The translations under genes were made by a program, and so were the position numbers. A DNA stretch of 64,000 bases from Serpens gallinarum (GTDB lineage: Bacteria; Pseudomonadota; Gammaproteobacteria; Pseudomonadales; Pseudomonadaceae), in assembly GCF_014836765.1 (NCBI RefSeq), contig NZ_JACSQG010000006.1:161181-225180 (forward strand), given 5' to 3'. Every line of letters starts with the position of its first letter. The stretch's first letter is position 1. A model generated the notes under the pieces. The model saw only the letters and a program-made list of their open reading frames with translations. It searched no databases and was not told the DNA's origin. Positions 52,984-62,607 of the stretch are shown here, one piece after another.

Positions 52984-53115
52984 TCAACGTGCGGGGCGAG
53001 CCTTGCCCTGCCGCGGCCCGTCATCACGCACAGGCACAGGTTGCAGACGAGGCGCGTCGAGCATGCCGAGCGCCCTACCGAGGTTGTCAATCAACTGCTT
53101 GCACCAAGCTTTCAT
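52984..53115 (-). CDS. Small ORF upstream of tapT (43 aa)
   Basis: Short reading frame with a textbook ribosome-binding site, GGAGGGTGAGTTA, directly before its ATG. The product MKAWCKQLIDNLGRALGML is amphipathic and carries one cysteine, then DAPRLQPVPVRDD and a basic proline-glycine tail ending KARPAR. There is no membrane helix or signal peptide. It ends 56 nt before tapT, so the two may share an mRNA. I do not recognise the family, and real translation is only inferred from the strong ribosome-binding site and the amphipathic start. Confidence 0.55.
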   Translation of the reverse strand: MKAWCKQLIDNLGRALGMLDAPRLQPVPVRDDGPRQGKARPAR

Positions 53116-53262
53116 TAACTCACCCTCCGAGACTGCATGGAACGAGTCGGCCGACTACCAAGCGGCCCGCTTGCCTCTCCCAGAGTCTAGCCCTTACCTC
53201 CGGACTGCCACACCATCGTCTGACTAGAGGGCGGTCTGCAGTGGGTGAGGCCTAAATGAGGC

Positions 53263-54993
53263 CTACTGCAATGCCTCGTTCCGCTCCCCGCGCCGGTAGG
53301 GGAACACGTCGATGACTTTGCCGGCACGAATGGCGTCCTGCAGGCTTTTCCAGTAGTCCGCGTCATACAGGTTGCCATGCAGCTTGGCGAACAGCTTGCG
53401 CTGCGTCAGATCGACAAAGAGAAAACGCGGGAACTCTTCCGGAAAGACATCGTTGGGCGCCACGGAATACCAAGGTTCAGCCGACATCTCATCCTCTGGG
53501 TAGCGCGGTGGCGGAATGCGTCGAAAATTTACCTCCGTGAGGTAGCTGATCTCGTCGTAGTCATAAAACACCACACGACCATGGCGAGTAACCCCGAAGT
53601 TCTTCAGCAGCATGTCACCGGGAAAGATATTCGCGGCGGCCAGCTGTTTGATCGCCAGCCCGTAATCTTCCAGCACATCAAGGGTTTGCGCCTCGCTGGC
53701 CTGCTCCAGGTAGAGGTTGAGGGGCGTCATGCGCCGCTCGGTCCAGCAGTGGCGAACCAACACCGTGTCGCCTTGCACCTCCACCGTGGACGGCGCCACC
53801 TCCAACAACTCGGCCAGGCATTCCGGATCGAACTTGCTGACCGGAAAACGGAAATCGGCAAACTCCTGGGTGTCCGCCATGCGCCCGACCCGATCGACAT
53901 TTTTCACCAGGCGATACTTTTCGATGACCGTGGCGCGGTCAACGCTCTTGGACGGCGAAAACCGGTCCTTGATGATCTTGAACACCGTATTGAAGCCAGG
54001 CAGGGTAAACACGCTCATCACCATCCCCCGCACGCCGGGGGCCATGACGAAACGGTCATCGACATTGGCCAGGTGATCGATCAGCGCCCGGTAGAACTCC
54101 GACTTGCCCTGCTTGTAAAAGCCGATCGAGGTGTACAGCTCGGAAATGTGTTTACCCGGCAGGATGCGCTGCAAAAAGCCAACGAATTCCGCCGGATTGG
54201 CCACATCGACCATGAAGTAGGACCGGGTGAAGGAAAAAATGATCGAGACTTCCGCCTCATCGGTAATCAGCGCATCGAGCTTGATGCCCTGACCCTCGCG
54301 ATGAATCAAGGCGATTGCCAGCGGCCACTGCTCGTCGTGGGTATAGATTCGCCCAACCAGATACGCACCCTTGTTGCGGTACAGCGGTGAGCAAAAGAGT
54401 TCGACGGTCAGCCCGGCATCCTTGCAAACCCAATCCGGCAGACAGTAGCGCAATTGCGCCTCCAGGCGCTGAATATCGCCCGGAAGATCCTCGTACACCG
54501 CATCGAAGCGGTAATGGCTGAAGATCTCTTCCAGCATGCCGGGCAGATTGCCCCGCGGATGGTAAATGCGGGTCTGTACGACACGCATCTGTGCATGCAA
54601 CGCCGGTCGCGTGGTGTGCACGAACATGGTGTCATCGCTGATGCAGTCATGGCTGAGCAGACGGCAGAAGATCGAGTTGTACCAGGTTTCCGCCAGCTCA
54701 TCGTCTAAGCGGGGATTGATCAACTCGATGTAAGCACTTTTGACCTGAGGCCACAGGTGCACATCGAGCAAGCAAGCGTCTCCGTACAACGGCCGCAGCT
54801 TGGCAGTGGTTTCACTGACTTTTTCTTCGTACAGGGTGATGCGCGCGGTCGAAGCGACTTGGGCTTCCTGCCACTGCGCCTGTTCAAAGCGCTGGCGGGC
54901 ACCGTCGGTGATCAGACGAAAATGCTCCCGATAGTCGTCGAAACCGTCGAGGATAGAACGCGCGATATCGGCTACCGGCCATTGCTGCGCCAT
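53263..54993 (-). CDS. aceK: AceK isocitrate dehydrogenase kinase/phosphatase
   Basis: Bifunctional enzyme of 576 residues that phosphorylates and dephosphorylates isocitrate dehydrogenase, setting flow between the TCA cycle and the glyoxylate shunt. The N-terminal regulatory domain begins [16 protein letters not shown]. The kinase domain has the ATP-loop region [17 protein letters not shown] near residue 313, followed by VFKIIKDRF. The catalytic region is [24 protein letters not shown], split at residue 460, in place of the usual kinase HRD/DFG. It stands alone here, not beside aceA or aceB. Confidence 0.95.
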   Translation of the reverse strand: MAQQWPVADIARSILDGFDDYREHFRLITDGARQRFEQAQWQEAQVASTARITLYEEKVSETTAKLRPLYGDACLLDVHLWPQVKSAYIELINPRLDDELAETWYNSIFCRLLSHDCISDDTMFVHTTRPALHAQMRVVQTRIYHPRGNLPGMLEEIFSHYRFDAVYEDLPGDIQRLEAQLRYCLPDWVCKDAGLTVELFCSPLYRNKGAYLVGRIYTHDEQWPLAIALIHREGQGIKLDALITDEAEVSIIFSFTRSYFMVDVANPAEFVGFLQRILPGKHISELYTSIGFYKQGKSEFYRALIDHLANVDDRFVMAPGVRGMVMSVFTLPGFNTVFKIIKDRFSPSKSVDRATVIEKYRLVKNVDRVGRMADTQEFADFRFPVSKFDPECLAELLEVAPSTVEVQGDTVLVRHCWTERRMTPLNLYLEQASEAQTLDVLEDYGLAIKQLAAANIFPGDMLLKNFGVTRHGRVVFYDYDEISYLTEVNFRRIPPPRYPEDEMSAEPWYSVAPNDVFPEEFPRFLFVDLTQRKLFAKLHGNLYDADYWKSLQDAIRAGKVIDVFPYRRGERNEALQ

Positions 54994-55258
54994 GGATCAC
55001 GTCTCTGTGGTGGCGAATGGAAGCCGGAGCTTAGCCAGTCGTCGAGACGGGCGGCAAGCAGCGGTTGCGCCAAGCGTTGCGGCACCGCGGTTTCGCAACC
55101 GCTTGCTCATCGATCGGCAAAGCTTCGCTGCCGACATGAAGTCGGCCCAAGTTGCCCGTGCGTCAACCAGCGCAGCGTAACTCGACGACACATCGGCGAG
55201 TTACGTGTACGACCAACCACATTCTGCTGCGTGTTCTGGGGCGGTGCGAAGAAATACG
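54994..55258. other. Intergenic stretch before aceK, no gene seen
   Basis: 265 bp between the aceK start and the paired-hairpin element. Both strands have short frames, none with a good ribosome-binding site or recognisable product. I see no named operator. Confidence 0.4.
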
Positions 55259-55318
55259 GTGTGGGGCCGATTTTACATCGGCCGACGGAGTCTCCACCGG
55301 GCCACGTCGACCCCACAC
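55259..55318. repeat. Nested hairpin element after cysK
   Basis: GTGTGGGG (55259-55266) pairs with CCCCACAC (55311-55318), and inside it GGCCGAT (55265-55271) pairs with ATCGGCC (55277-55283). The inner hairpin repeats the pattern at 31239-31255. It lies downstream of cysK on the minus strand and could terminate it. Confidence 0.65.
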
Positions 55319-55335
55319 TAGAACCGCAGTGACTG

Positions 55336-56310
55336 TTACTGCACCATTTCCTGCTCGGTGAACAGGCCATCAAACAGCATGCTCGACAGGTAACGCTCGC
55401 CGGAATCGGGAATGATCACCACGATGTTCTTGCCTTGCATGTCCGGGTGTTCGGCCAGGCGCACGGCCGCGGCCATGGCTGCGCCACCGGAAATGCCGCA
55501 CAGAATGCCTTCTTCGCGCATCAGGCGCAGGGCCATGCTCTTGGCCTCTTCATCGCCGACCTGTTCTACCTGGTCCACCAACGACAAGTCGAGGTTCTTG
55601 GGCACGAAACCGGCGCCGATACCCTGGATCTTGTGCGGGCTGGGCTTGAGCTCGTCGCCCGCCATGGCCTGGGTAATCACTGGCGAGCTGATCGGCTCGA
55701 CCGCCACCGAGAGAATTCGCTTGCCCTGGGTGTGCTTGATGAAGCGCGAGACGCCGGTGATGGTGCCGCCGGTACCCACGCCAGCGACCACCACATCGAC
55801 CGCGCCATCGGTGTCATTCCAGATTTCCGGGCCGGTGGTTTTCTCGTGGATCGCCGGGTTGGCCGGGTTTTCGAACTGTTGCGGCAGGTAGTGCGTGGCG
55901 GGATTGCTAGCCACGATCTCCTGGGCCTTTTCGATGGCGCCCTTCATGCCTTTGGCCGGCTCGGTCAACACCAGTTCGGCGCCCAGCGCCTTGACCACCT
56001 TGCGACGTTCCAGACTCATCGAGGCGGGCATGGTCAGGATCAGCTTGTAACCGCGGGCAGCGGCAACATAGGCCAGCGCGATGCCAGTATTGCCGGACGT
56101 GGGCTCGACAATCGTCATGCCCGGCTTGAGAAGGCCACGTTCTTCGGCGTCCCAGACCATGCTGGCGCCGATTCGGCATTTCACCGAGTAGGCGGGATTG
56201 CGCCCTTCGGTCTTGGCCAGAATGGTCACGCCCTTGGGACCGAGGCGGTTGATCATCACCAGCGGCGTATTGCCGATGGAGCGGGAGTTGTCTGCATAAA
56301 TGCGGCTCAT
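55336..56310 (-). CDS. cysK: Cysteine synthase A
   Basis: O-acetylserine sulfhydrylase of 324 residues making cysteine from O-acetylserine and sulfide. The PLP lysine is Lys44 in [14 protein letters not shown]. The substrate loop is [13 protein letters not shown] near residue 68, the PLP-phosphate loop is [13 protein letters not shown] near 173, and [11 protein letters not shown] lies near 267. It has the CysK, not CysM, layout. The start at 56310 lies behind a weak ribosome-binding site. No cys regulator or transporter is adjacent. Confidence 0.95.
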   Translation of the reverse strand: MSRIYADNSRSIGNTPLVMINRLGPKGVTILAKTEGRNPAYSVKCRIGASMVWDAEERGLLKPGMTIVEPTSGNTGIALAYVAAARGYKLILTMPASMSLERRKVVKALGAELVLTEPAKGMKGAIEKAQEIVASNPATHYLPQQFENPANPAIHEKTTGPEIWNDTDGAVDVVVAGVGTGGTITGVSRFIKHTQGKRILSVAVEPISSPVITQAMAGDELKPSPHKIQGIGAGFVPKNLDLSLVDQVEQVGDEEAKSMALRLMREEGILCGISGGAAMAAAVRLAEHPDMQGKNIVVIIPDSGERYLSSMLFDGLFTEQEMVQ

Positions 56311-56456
56311 GATGGTCTGCCTGCGTCTAAATGAATGGGTTGGAGAAACAATGGTCGACGGAAGACTATCAGCCTAAGCGCGACACGAATGTCAGTCCAG
56401 CCGAACCCGCTTCGCCAAAATATGTCCATCGTCACGAATCCTGACGGATAAACGCC

Positions 56457-57527
56457 ATGAACCGAAACCGGGCTCTTCCGCTGTGGATCCTCCTGCTGGT
56501 TGCGCTGGTTCTGTTGGTCGCGCATCTGGCCTTGCCTACTTTAGTGCGCAATTACCTCAACGATACCTTGGCTGAAATGGGCGATTACCGGGGTCACGTC
56601 GAGGATGTGGACCTGGCCTGGTGGCGCGGCGCCTATCGAATCAATGGCCTGAACATCGAAAAAACCAGCGGCAAGGTGCCCGTGCCGTTTCTCAAAGCCC
56701 CGCTGATCGACATTGCCGTGAGCTGGCGCGCGCTCTGGGAGGACCAGGCCATCGTGGCGCAGGTGGAGTTCGTGTCGGCCGAACTGAACTTCGTGGATGC
56801 CCGAAACAAAGAGCAGTCACAAACCGGCGAAGGCGTGGATTGGCGCGACACGCTCAAGGCTCTGCTGCCAATTACCCTTAACGAGCTGCACATCGTCAAC
56901 AGCAAGGTCGCGTTTCGCAACTTCGGTTCCGATCCGCCGGTGAATATCTACGCCGACCAGTTGAATGCCACGGTCCTCAATCTCACCAACACCACCGATG
57001 CCCAGGGACGGCGGGTCGCGCAGCTTGAGGGCACCGCCCGGCTGTTCGACCAGGCACCTTTGGAAGCACAGGCCAGCTTCGACCCCTTTACCGACTGGGA
57101 AGACTTCGAATTGCGCCTGCGCACCACTGGCATCGAGTTGACCCGCCTGAACGACTTCAGCCGCGCCTATGGCAAATTCGATTTTGTCGGCGGCACGGGC
57201 GACCTGGTCATGGAAGTCGAAGCGGAGAAGAGTCAGCTCAGCGGCTATATCAAACCGTTGCTGCACAATGTCGAGGTATTCGACTGGAAACAGGATGTGG
57301 AGGCCGAAGATAAAGGCTTTCTGCGCGGCCTCTGGGAGGCCATTGTTGGCGGCACCCAAACGGTGTTGAAAAACCAGCGCAAGGATCAGTTCGCCACCCG
57401 CATCGAACTGTCGGGCAGTATCAAGGACCGCGACATCAGCCCGTTCCAGGCCTTCTGGGCCATCCTGCGCAATGCCTTCGTGCAAGCCTTCACGCCGCGC
57501 TTCGAGCGGGCACTGGAAGAAGGTTGA
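56457..57527 (+). CDS. DUF748 family protein
   Basis: A 356-residue envelope protein with an N-terminal membrane anchor (LPLWILLLVALVLLVAHLALP, split, residues about 8-28). The rest is beta-rich, fitting DUF748/AsmA-like repeat proteins: VDLAWWRGAYRINGLNIEK near residue 52, and SGSIKDRDISPFQAFWAILRNAF near the end. AsmA-type proteins are linked to lipid transport to the outer membrane; DUF748 itself is uncharacterised. It is likely tethered to the inner membrane with the bulk in the periplasm. Confidence 0.8.
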   Translation: MNRNRALPLWILLLVALVLLVAHLALPTLVRNYLNDTLAEMGDYRGHVEDVDLAWWRGAYRINGLNIEKTSGKVPVPFLKAPLIDIAVSWRALWEDQAIVAQVEFVSAELNFVDARNKEQSQTGEGVDWRDTLKALLPITLNELHIVNSKVAFRNFGSDPPVNIYADQLNATVLNLTNTTDAQGRRVAQLEGTARLFDQAPLEAQASFDPFTDWEDFELRLRTTGIELTRLNDFSRAYGKFDFVGGTGDLVMEVEAEKSQLSGYIKPLLHNVEVFDWKQDVEAEDKGFLRGLWEAIVGGTQTVLKNQRKDQFATRIELSGSIKDRDISPFQAFWAILRNAFVQAFTPRFERALEEG

Positions 57528-57610
57528 GCCCTGCGCCTGATCGTATCTGGCCCGAACGAAGGAACATCCGCCGAAATATCCCCATCGAATGACTGAATAC
57601 CCTCCCTGCG

Positions 57611-57640
57611 TTCACAGTTACCCAACACCCACGCTATAGT
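57611..57640 (+). promoter_or_regulatory. Putative MoxR operon promoter
   Basis: TTCACA (57611-57616) and TATAGT (57635-57640) stand 18 bp apart, 65 bp before the MoxR start. This is a typical sigma70 spacing. Confidence 0.55.
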
Positions 57641-57704
57641 CGGCCCTCAAATTTTTTTGCGTCGTCGGGTGCTCCACCCGCGTCACCGTTCGAGGAAACT
57701 CCCG

Positions 57705-58550
57705 ATGAAATTCGAAGGCACACCGTCTTACGTCGCCACCGACGACTTGAAACTGGCCGTCAATGCCGCCATCACCCTGCAACGCCCGTTGCTGGTCAAG
57801 GGCGAGCCCGGCACCGGCAAGACCCTGCTTGCCGAGCAATTGGCCGACGCCTTCGGCGTCAAGCTGATCACCTGGCACATCAAGTCCACCACCAAGGCGC
57901 ACCAAGGCCTGTATGAATACGATGCGGTCAGCCGCCTGCGCGATTCGCAACTGGGCGTGGACAAGGTCCATGACGTGCGCAACTACATCAAGAAGGGCAA
58001 GCTCTGGGAGGCGTTCGAGGCCGAAGAGCGGGTCATCCTGCTGATCGACGAGATCGACAAGGCCGACATCGAGTTCCCCAACGACCTGCTGCAGGAACTC
58101 GACAAGATGGAGTTCTACGTTTACGAGACCAACGAAACCATCAAGGCCACGCAGCGCCCGATCATCATCATTACCTCCAACAACGAGAAGGAACTGCCCG
58201 ACGCCTTCCTGCGCCGCTGCTTCTTCCACTACATCGCCTTTCCCGACCGCGAGACGCTGCAAAAGATCGTCGACGTGCACTACCCGAACATCAAGGCCGA
58301 GCTGGTTGCCGAGGCGCTGGACGTGTTCTTCGATGTGCGCAAGGTGCCCGGCCTGAAGAAGAAACCTTCCACCAGTGAGCTGGTCGACTGGTTGAAACTG
58401 CTGATGGCCGACGACATCGGCGCCGCCGTCCTGCGCGAGCGCGATCCGACCAAGGCCATCCCGCCCCTGGCTGGCGCCCTGGTGAAAAACGAACAGGATG
58501 TGATGCTGCTCGAGCGCCTGGCCTTCATGAGCCGTCGCGCCAATCGCTGA
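57705..58550 (+). CDS. MoxR-type AAA+ ATPase
   Basis: An AAA+ ATPase of 281 residues from the MoxR group, chaperones that remodel partner complexes. Walker A is VKGEPGTGKTLL at residues 31-42, and Walker B is VILLIDEIDKAD near 109. Sensor and arginine-finger regions are IIITSNNEKELPDAFLRRC. I chose ATG 57705, ahead of which CGAGGAAACTCCCG is the ribosome-binding site. It precedes GFA and the VWA gene; MoxR and VWA proteins usually work as pairs on a metalloenzyme or large complex. Confidence 0.92.
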   Translation: MKFEGTPSYVATDDLKLAVNAAITLQRPLLVKGEPGTGKTLLAEQLADAFGVKLITWHIKSTTKAHQGLYEYDAVSRLRDSQLGVDKVHDVRNYIKKGKLWEAFEAEERVILLIDEIDKADIEFPNDLLQELDKMEFYVYETNETIKATQRPIIIITSNNEKELPDAFLRRCFFHYIAFPDRETLQKIVDVHYPNIKAELVAEALDVFFDVRKVPGLKKKPSTSELVDWLKLLMADDIGAAVLRERDPTKAIPPLAGALVKNEQDVMLLERLAFMSRRANR

Positions 58551-58575
58551 CGGCGCGTTATTGGAGGATGTGGCA

Positions 58576-58968
58576 ATGCATACCGGCAGCTGTCTGTGTG
58601 GCGCGGTGAAATACCGCATCGATACGCCCATTCACGACGTGAGCCACTGTCACTGCAGCATGTGCCGCAAGGCGCATGGCGCGGCATTTGCCAGTTTTGC
58701 CAGTGTGCCGAGGCCTGCGTTTCACCTGATCGAGGGCGAGGACCGGATCGGTCGCTACGCCTCCTCCGAGTCGGTGACGCGTACCTTCTGCACGCAGTGT
58801 GGTGCCTCGCTGCAATTCGTCGATGATCGCAACGATGAAGTGGGCGTGGCGGTCGGCACCCTGGACACCCCCCTGGGCCAGGTAGCGCAGGAGCATATCT
58901 TCGTCACCTCCAAGGCCGACTGGTACAGCATCCACGACTCCTATCCCCAGTACAGCGGCGATCACTAA
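58576..58968 (+). CDS. GFA-family zinc protein
   Basis: A 130-residue protein of the glutathione-dependent formaldehyde-activating (GFA) fold. The structural zinc cysteines are in GSCLCGAV (Cys6, Cys8) and FCTQCGASL; the second site is SHCHCSMCRKAHG (Cys25, Cys27, Cys30). The family also includes many enzymes not acting on formaldehyde. I chose ATG 58576, with TTGGAGGATGTGGCA upstream; a TTG start five codons earlier is possible. It sits between MoxR and VWA and shares their operon spacing (25 and 21 bp). Confidence 0.88.
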   Translation: MHTGSCLCGAVKYRIDTPIHDVSHCHCSMCRKAHGAAFASFASVPRPAFHLIEGEDRIGRYASSESVTRTFCTQCGASLQFVDDRNDEVGVAVGTLDTPLGQVAQEHIFVTSKADWYSIHDSYPQYSGDH

Positions 58969-58989
58969 TCGTCGTTATTCGAGGTACTC

Positions 58990-60168
58990 ATGCTGCTCGG
59001 TTTGTTCAATGAAATGCGCGCCGCCAAGGTGCCGGTTTCGGTACGTGAGCTGCTCGACCTGGTCGATGCGCTCAAGCACAACGTCGTGTTCGCCGACATG
59101 GATGAATTTTATTACCTGTCGCGGGCGATCCTGGTGAAGGACGAGCGCCACTTCGACAAGTTCGACCGGGCCTTCGGCGCCTATTTCAATGGTTTGCAGA
59201 ATCTCGACCAGCACCTTGAAGCGCTGATTCCCGAGGAATGGCTGCGCAAGGAATTCGAGCGCTCGCTTAGCGAAGAAGAGCGCGCGATGATCCAGTCCCT
59301 GGGTGGCCTGGACAAACTGATCGAGGAATTCAAGAAGCGCCTCGAGGAACAAAAAGAACGTCACGCTGGCGGCAACAAATGGATCGGCACCGGTGGCACC
59401 AGCCCCTTCGGTTCTGGCGGCTACAACCCGGAAGGCATCCGCATCGGCGACGCCGGCAAGCGCCAGGGGCGCGCGGTGAAGGTCTGGGATCAGCGCGAGT
59501 ACAAGAACCTCGACGACCAGGTGGAACTGGGCACGCGCAACATCAAGATTGCCCTGCGCCGACTGCGCAAGTTCGCCCGCGAAGGCGCCGCCGAAGAGCT
59601 GGATATTGACGGCACCATCGACCACACCGCCAAGGATGCGGGCCTGCTCAACATTCAGATGCGCCCGGAACGGCGTAATACGGTGAAGCTGTTGCTGTTA
59701 ATGGACATCGGCGGCTCGATGGACGCCCACGTCAAGGTCTGCGAAGAGCTGTTCTCGGCCTGCAAGACCGAGTTCAAGCACCTGGAGTTCTTCTATTTCC
59801 ACAACTTCATCTACGAGTCGGTGTGGAAGAACAACATGCGCCGCACCTCGGAGCGCTTTTCCACCTTCGATCTGCTGCACAAGTATGGCGCCGACTGGAA
59901 GATCGTCTTCGTCGGCGACGCCGCCATGGCGCCCTACGAAATCACCCAGGCCGGCGGCAGCGTCGAGCACTGGAACGAGGAAGCCGGCTACGTGTGGATG
60001 CGCCGCATCATGGAGAAATACAAGAAGCTCATCTGGATCAACCCCTACCCCAAGTCCAGCTGGGACTACACCGCCTCCACCGGCATCGTGCGCGAGCTGA
60101 TCAATGATCAGATGTACCCACTGACCTTGAGCGGGCTGGAAGAAGGCATGCGCTTCCTGTCGAAATAG
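58990..60168 (+). CDS. VWA-domain (CoxE-like) protein
   Basis: A 392-residue cytoplasmic protein, the usual partner of MoxR ATPases. The N-terminal half is helical (LLDLVDALKHNVVFADMDEFYYLSR), and a Gly-Ser-rich segment (GTGGTSPFGSGGYNPEG, about 136-152) links to the VWA domain. The MIDAS motif is LLMDIGGSMD with Asp239-x-Gly-x-Ser243, whereas classical MIDAS has Ser at the third position. Other MIDAS residues may be Thr or Asp in the TFD and GDA stretches. It follows GFA by 21 bp with a CGAGGTACTC site before ATG 58990. Confidence 0.88.
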   Translation: MLLGLFNEMRAAKVPVSVRELLDLVDALKHNVVFADMDEFYYLSRAILVKDERHFDKFDRAFGAYFNGLQNLDQHLEALIPEEWLRKEFERSLSEEERAMIQSLGGLDKLIEEFKKRLEEQKERHAGGNKWIGTGGTSPFGSGGYNPEGIRIGDAGKRQGRAVKVWDQREYKNLDDQVELGTRNIKIALRRLRKFAREGAAEELDIDGTIDHTAKDAGLLNIQMRPERRNTVKLLLLMDIGGSMDAHVKVCEELFSACKTEFKHLEFFYFHNFIYESVWKNNMRRTSERFSTFDLLHKYGADWKIVFVGDAAMAPYEITQAGGSVEHWNEEAGYVWMRRIMEKYKKLIWINPYPKSSWDYTASTGIVRELINDQMYPLTLSGLEEGMRFLSK

Positions 60169-60193
60169 CAGGTCACGCCTTGCTCGCGGCCAC

Positions 60194-60225
60194 GTAGGAT
60201 GGCGTTGAGCGCAGCGATACCCATC
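60194..60225. repeat. 32-bp dispersed repeat, copy C
   Basis: GTAGGATGGCGTTGAGCGCA and bases to CCCATC. Copy A (19308-19339) differs at three positions. It lies 25 bp past the VWA stop. Confidence 0.78.
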
Positions 60226-60272
60226 AACGGAGTTCAGCCATCGCGCGAGGTAGCGGCGCTGCCGATGGTAAA

Positions 60273-60340
60273 GGAGGAGCCAGCTTGCTGGCGATTGGCC
60301 AAGCTTATGCCAACGGTTCGCCAGCAAGCTGATTGCTACA
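60273..60340. repeat. REP/REPIN-like inverted pair
   Basis: CAGCTTGCTGGCGA (60281-60294) and TCGCCAGCAAGCTG (60318-60331) form a perfect inverted pair. The flanks GGAGC and GCTACA resemble Pseudomonas REP units. Each arm also folds on itself. It lies between the VWA and uvrB 3' ends. Confidence 0.75.
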
Positions 60341-60367
60341 AAGAAGGTTGCTCTGCCAAGGCTAGGG

Positions 60368-62389
60368 CTACACCTGCAACAAGCGCTGGCGCAGGCCCTG
60401 AATCTCGTCGCGCACCTGGGCGGCGGCCTCGAATTCCAGGTCGCGGGCCAGTTGCATCATCTTCTCTTCCAACTGGCGAATACGCTTGTTGATCTCGCTG
60501 GGCGAGCGCAGCTGGCTTTCGTAGCGAGCGCTTTCTTCCGCGGCCTTGGCCTGCGCCTTGCGCTTGCCGCTGCGGGCGCCCGGCACGGTGGCGCCTTCGA
60601 GGATATCGCGAACATCCTTCTTGATGCCCTTGGGCACGATGCCGTGAAGTTCGTTGAAGGCGATCTGCTTGTTGCGCCGCCGTTCGGTTTCATCAATGGC
60701 ACGCTGCATCGAGCCGGTCATGCGGTCGGCGTAGAGAATCGCCCGGCCATTGAGGTTACGCGCGGCGCGGCCGATGGTCTGGATCAGCGAGCGCTCGGAG
60801 CGCAAAAAGCCTTCCTTGTCGGCATCGAGAATCGCCACCAGCGACACCTCGGGCATGTCCAGCCCCTCGCGCAGCAGGTTGATGCCCACCAGCACGTCGA
60901 AAACCCCGGTGCGCAGATCGCGGATGATCTCCACCCGCTCCACCGTGTCGATGTCCGAGTGCAGGTAGCGCACCCGCACGCCGTGGTCAGACAGGTAATC
61001 GGTCAAATCTTCCGCCATGCGCTTGGTCAGCGTGGTCACCAGCACGCGCTCCTCGATGGCGACGCGCTTGTTGATCTCCGAAAGCAGATCGTCCACCTGG
61101 GTCGTGGCCGGGCGCACTTCGATTTGGGGATCGACCAGCCCGGTCGGGCGCACCACCTGCTCGATCACCCGTCCTGCATGTTCGGCCTCGTAGGGCCCAG
61201 GCGTGGCGGACACGAAGATGGTCTGCGGGCAGATCGACTCCCATTCATCGAAGCGCAGCGGCCGGTTGTCCAGTGCCGAGGGCAGGCGGAAGCCATAGTC
61301 CACCAGGGTTTCCTTGCGCGACCGGTCGCCCTTGTACATGGCGCCCACCTGGGGTACCGAGACGTGGGATTCGTCGATCACCAGCAATGCGTCGTCTGGC
61401 AGGTAGTCGAACAGGGTCGGCGGCGGCTCGCCGGGACCACGACCGGAGAGGTAGCGCGAGTAGTTTTCAATGCCGTTGCAATAGCCCAGCTCGAGGATCA
61501 TCTCCAGATCGAAGCGTGTGCGCTGTTCCAGACGCTGAGCCTCGACCAGCTTGTCCTTGCCGCGCAGGTAGTCCAGGCGGTCCTTGAGTTCGGCCTTGAT
61601 GTGCTCGATTGCGTCCAGCAGAGTCTCGCGCGGCGTGGCGTAGTGGGTCTTGGGGAAGAACGTGAAGCGCGGCAATTTGCGGATCACCTCACCGGTCAGC
61701 GGGTCGAAGGCAGCAATGCTTTCCACCTCGTCATCGAACAGCTCGATGCGCACCGCCTCCAGCTCGGATTCAGCCGGGAAGATGTCTACCACATCGCCGC
61801 GCACCCGGAAGCTGGCACGGGCGAAGTCCATGTCGTTGCGGGTGTATTGCAGTTCGGTGAGGCGACGCAGCAGTTCGCGCTGGTCCAGCTTGTCGCCGCG
61901 ATCGACGTGCAGGACCATCTTCAGATAGGTCTCCGGGCTGCCCAGGCCATAGATGCACGAGACGGTGGTGACAATGATCGCGTCGCGGCGCTGGATCAGC
62001 GCCTTGGTCGCCGACAGGCGCATCTGCTCGATGTGGTCGTTGATCGACGCATCTTTTTCGATGTAGGTGTCCGAGGATGGCACGTAGGCTTCGGGCTGGT
62101 AGTAATCGTAATAGGAGACGAAATACTCCACCGCATTGTTCGGGAAGAACGCCTTGAACTCGCCGTACAGCTGCGCGGCCAAGGTCTTGTTCGGCGCCAG
62201 CACCATGGTCGGACGCTGCAATTGAGCGATGACATTGGCAATGCTGAAGGTCTTGCCTGAGCCGGTCACCCCGAGCAATGTCTGATGCGACAACCCGGCT
62301 TCCAGCCCCTCGACCATTTGGCGAATGGCCTCGGGCTGATCGCCAGCGGGCTGAAAACGGGTGACCAGGTGGAGCGCTGACTCGGACAT
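60368..62389 (-). CDS. uvrB: UvrB nucleotide excision repair subunit
   Basis: Damage-verifying helicase-like subunit of the UvrABC complex, 673 residues, exactly the common length. Walker A is [10 protein letters not shown] near residue 39. The beta-hairpin region [14 protein letters not shown] near 91 is intact, as is the helicase motif LLVIDESH near 339. Motif VI is QTIGRAARN. The C-terminal UvrC-binding helix is [21 protein letters not shown] near 636. I chose ATG 62389 over an upstream frame with no similarity. I see no LexA box nearby. Confidence 0.96.
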   Translation of the reverse strand: MSESALHLVTRFQPAGDQPEAIRQMVEGLEAGLSHQTLLGVTGSGKTFSIANVIAQLQRPTMVLAPNKTLAAQLYGEFKAFFPNNAVEYFVSYYDYYQPEAYVPSSDTYIEKDASINDHIEQMRLSATKALIQRRDAIIVTTVSCIYGLGSPETYLKMVLHVDRGDKLDQRELLRRLTELQYTRNDMDFARASFRVRGDVVDIFPAESELEAVRIELFDDEVESIAAFDPLTGEVIRKLPRFTFFPKTHYATPRETLLDAIEHIKAELKDRLDYLRGKDKLVEAQRLEQRTRFDLEMILELGYCNGIENYSRYLSGRGPGEPPPTLFDYLPDDALLVIDESHVSVPQVGAMYKGDRSRKETLVDYGFRLPSALDNRPLRFDEWESICPQTIFVSATPGPYEAEHAGRVIEQVVRPTGLVDPQIEVRPATTQVDDLLSEINKRVAIEERVLVTTLTKRMAEDLTDYLSDHGVRVRYLHSDIDTVERVEIIRDLRTGVFDVLVGINLLREGLDMPEVSLVAILDADKEGFLRSERSLIQTIGRAARNLNGRAILYADRMTGSMQRAIDETERRRNKQIAFNELHGIVPKGIKKDVRDILEGATVPGARSGKRKAQAKAAEESARYESQLRSPSEINKRIRQLEEKMMQLARDLEFEAAAQVRDEIQGLRQRLLQV

Positions 62390-62607
62390 GAAAACCTCAA
62401 TTGGTGAACCATCGTGCGGCAAATCCCATGGCGGGCGGCTCCCCTGCTGGGAACCATCGGGATAAAGGCCGCTCGAAACCCCTAGCAACATATCGCAGCT
62501 AGCGGACTTGGTGTCTATAATACGACCCCGTTTGCGCAGCGCCCTAGTGCCTTACGGCGGCAGGGTGATGCGGCGTCCTCCCCTCTTCCTCTTCGAGCTC
62601 CGTCATC

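Noticed and set aside
60452..62260. 602-codon open frame opposite uvrB
   Set aside because: It is the antisense shadow of uvrB. The product is rich in His, Gln and Arg without any recognisable motif, while uvrB matches its family along its full length.
62390..62530. LexA/SOS box in front of uvrB
   Set aside because: No CTG-N10-CAG-type palindrome at proper position, so SOS control is not supported.
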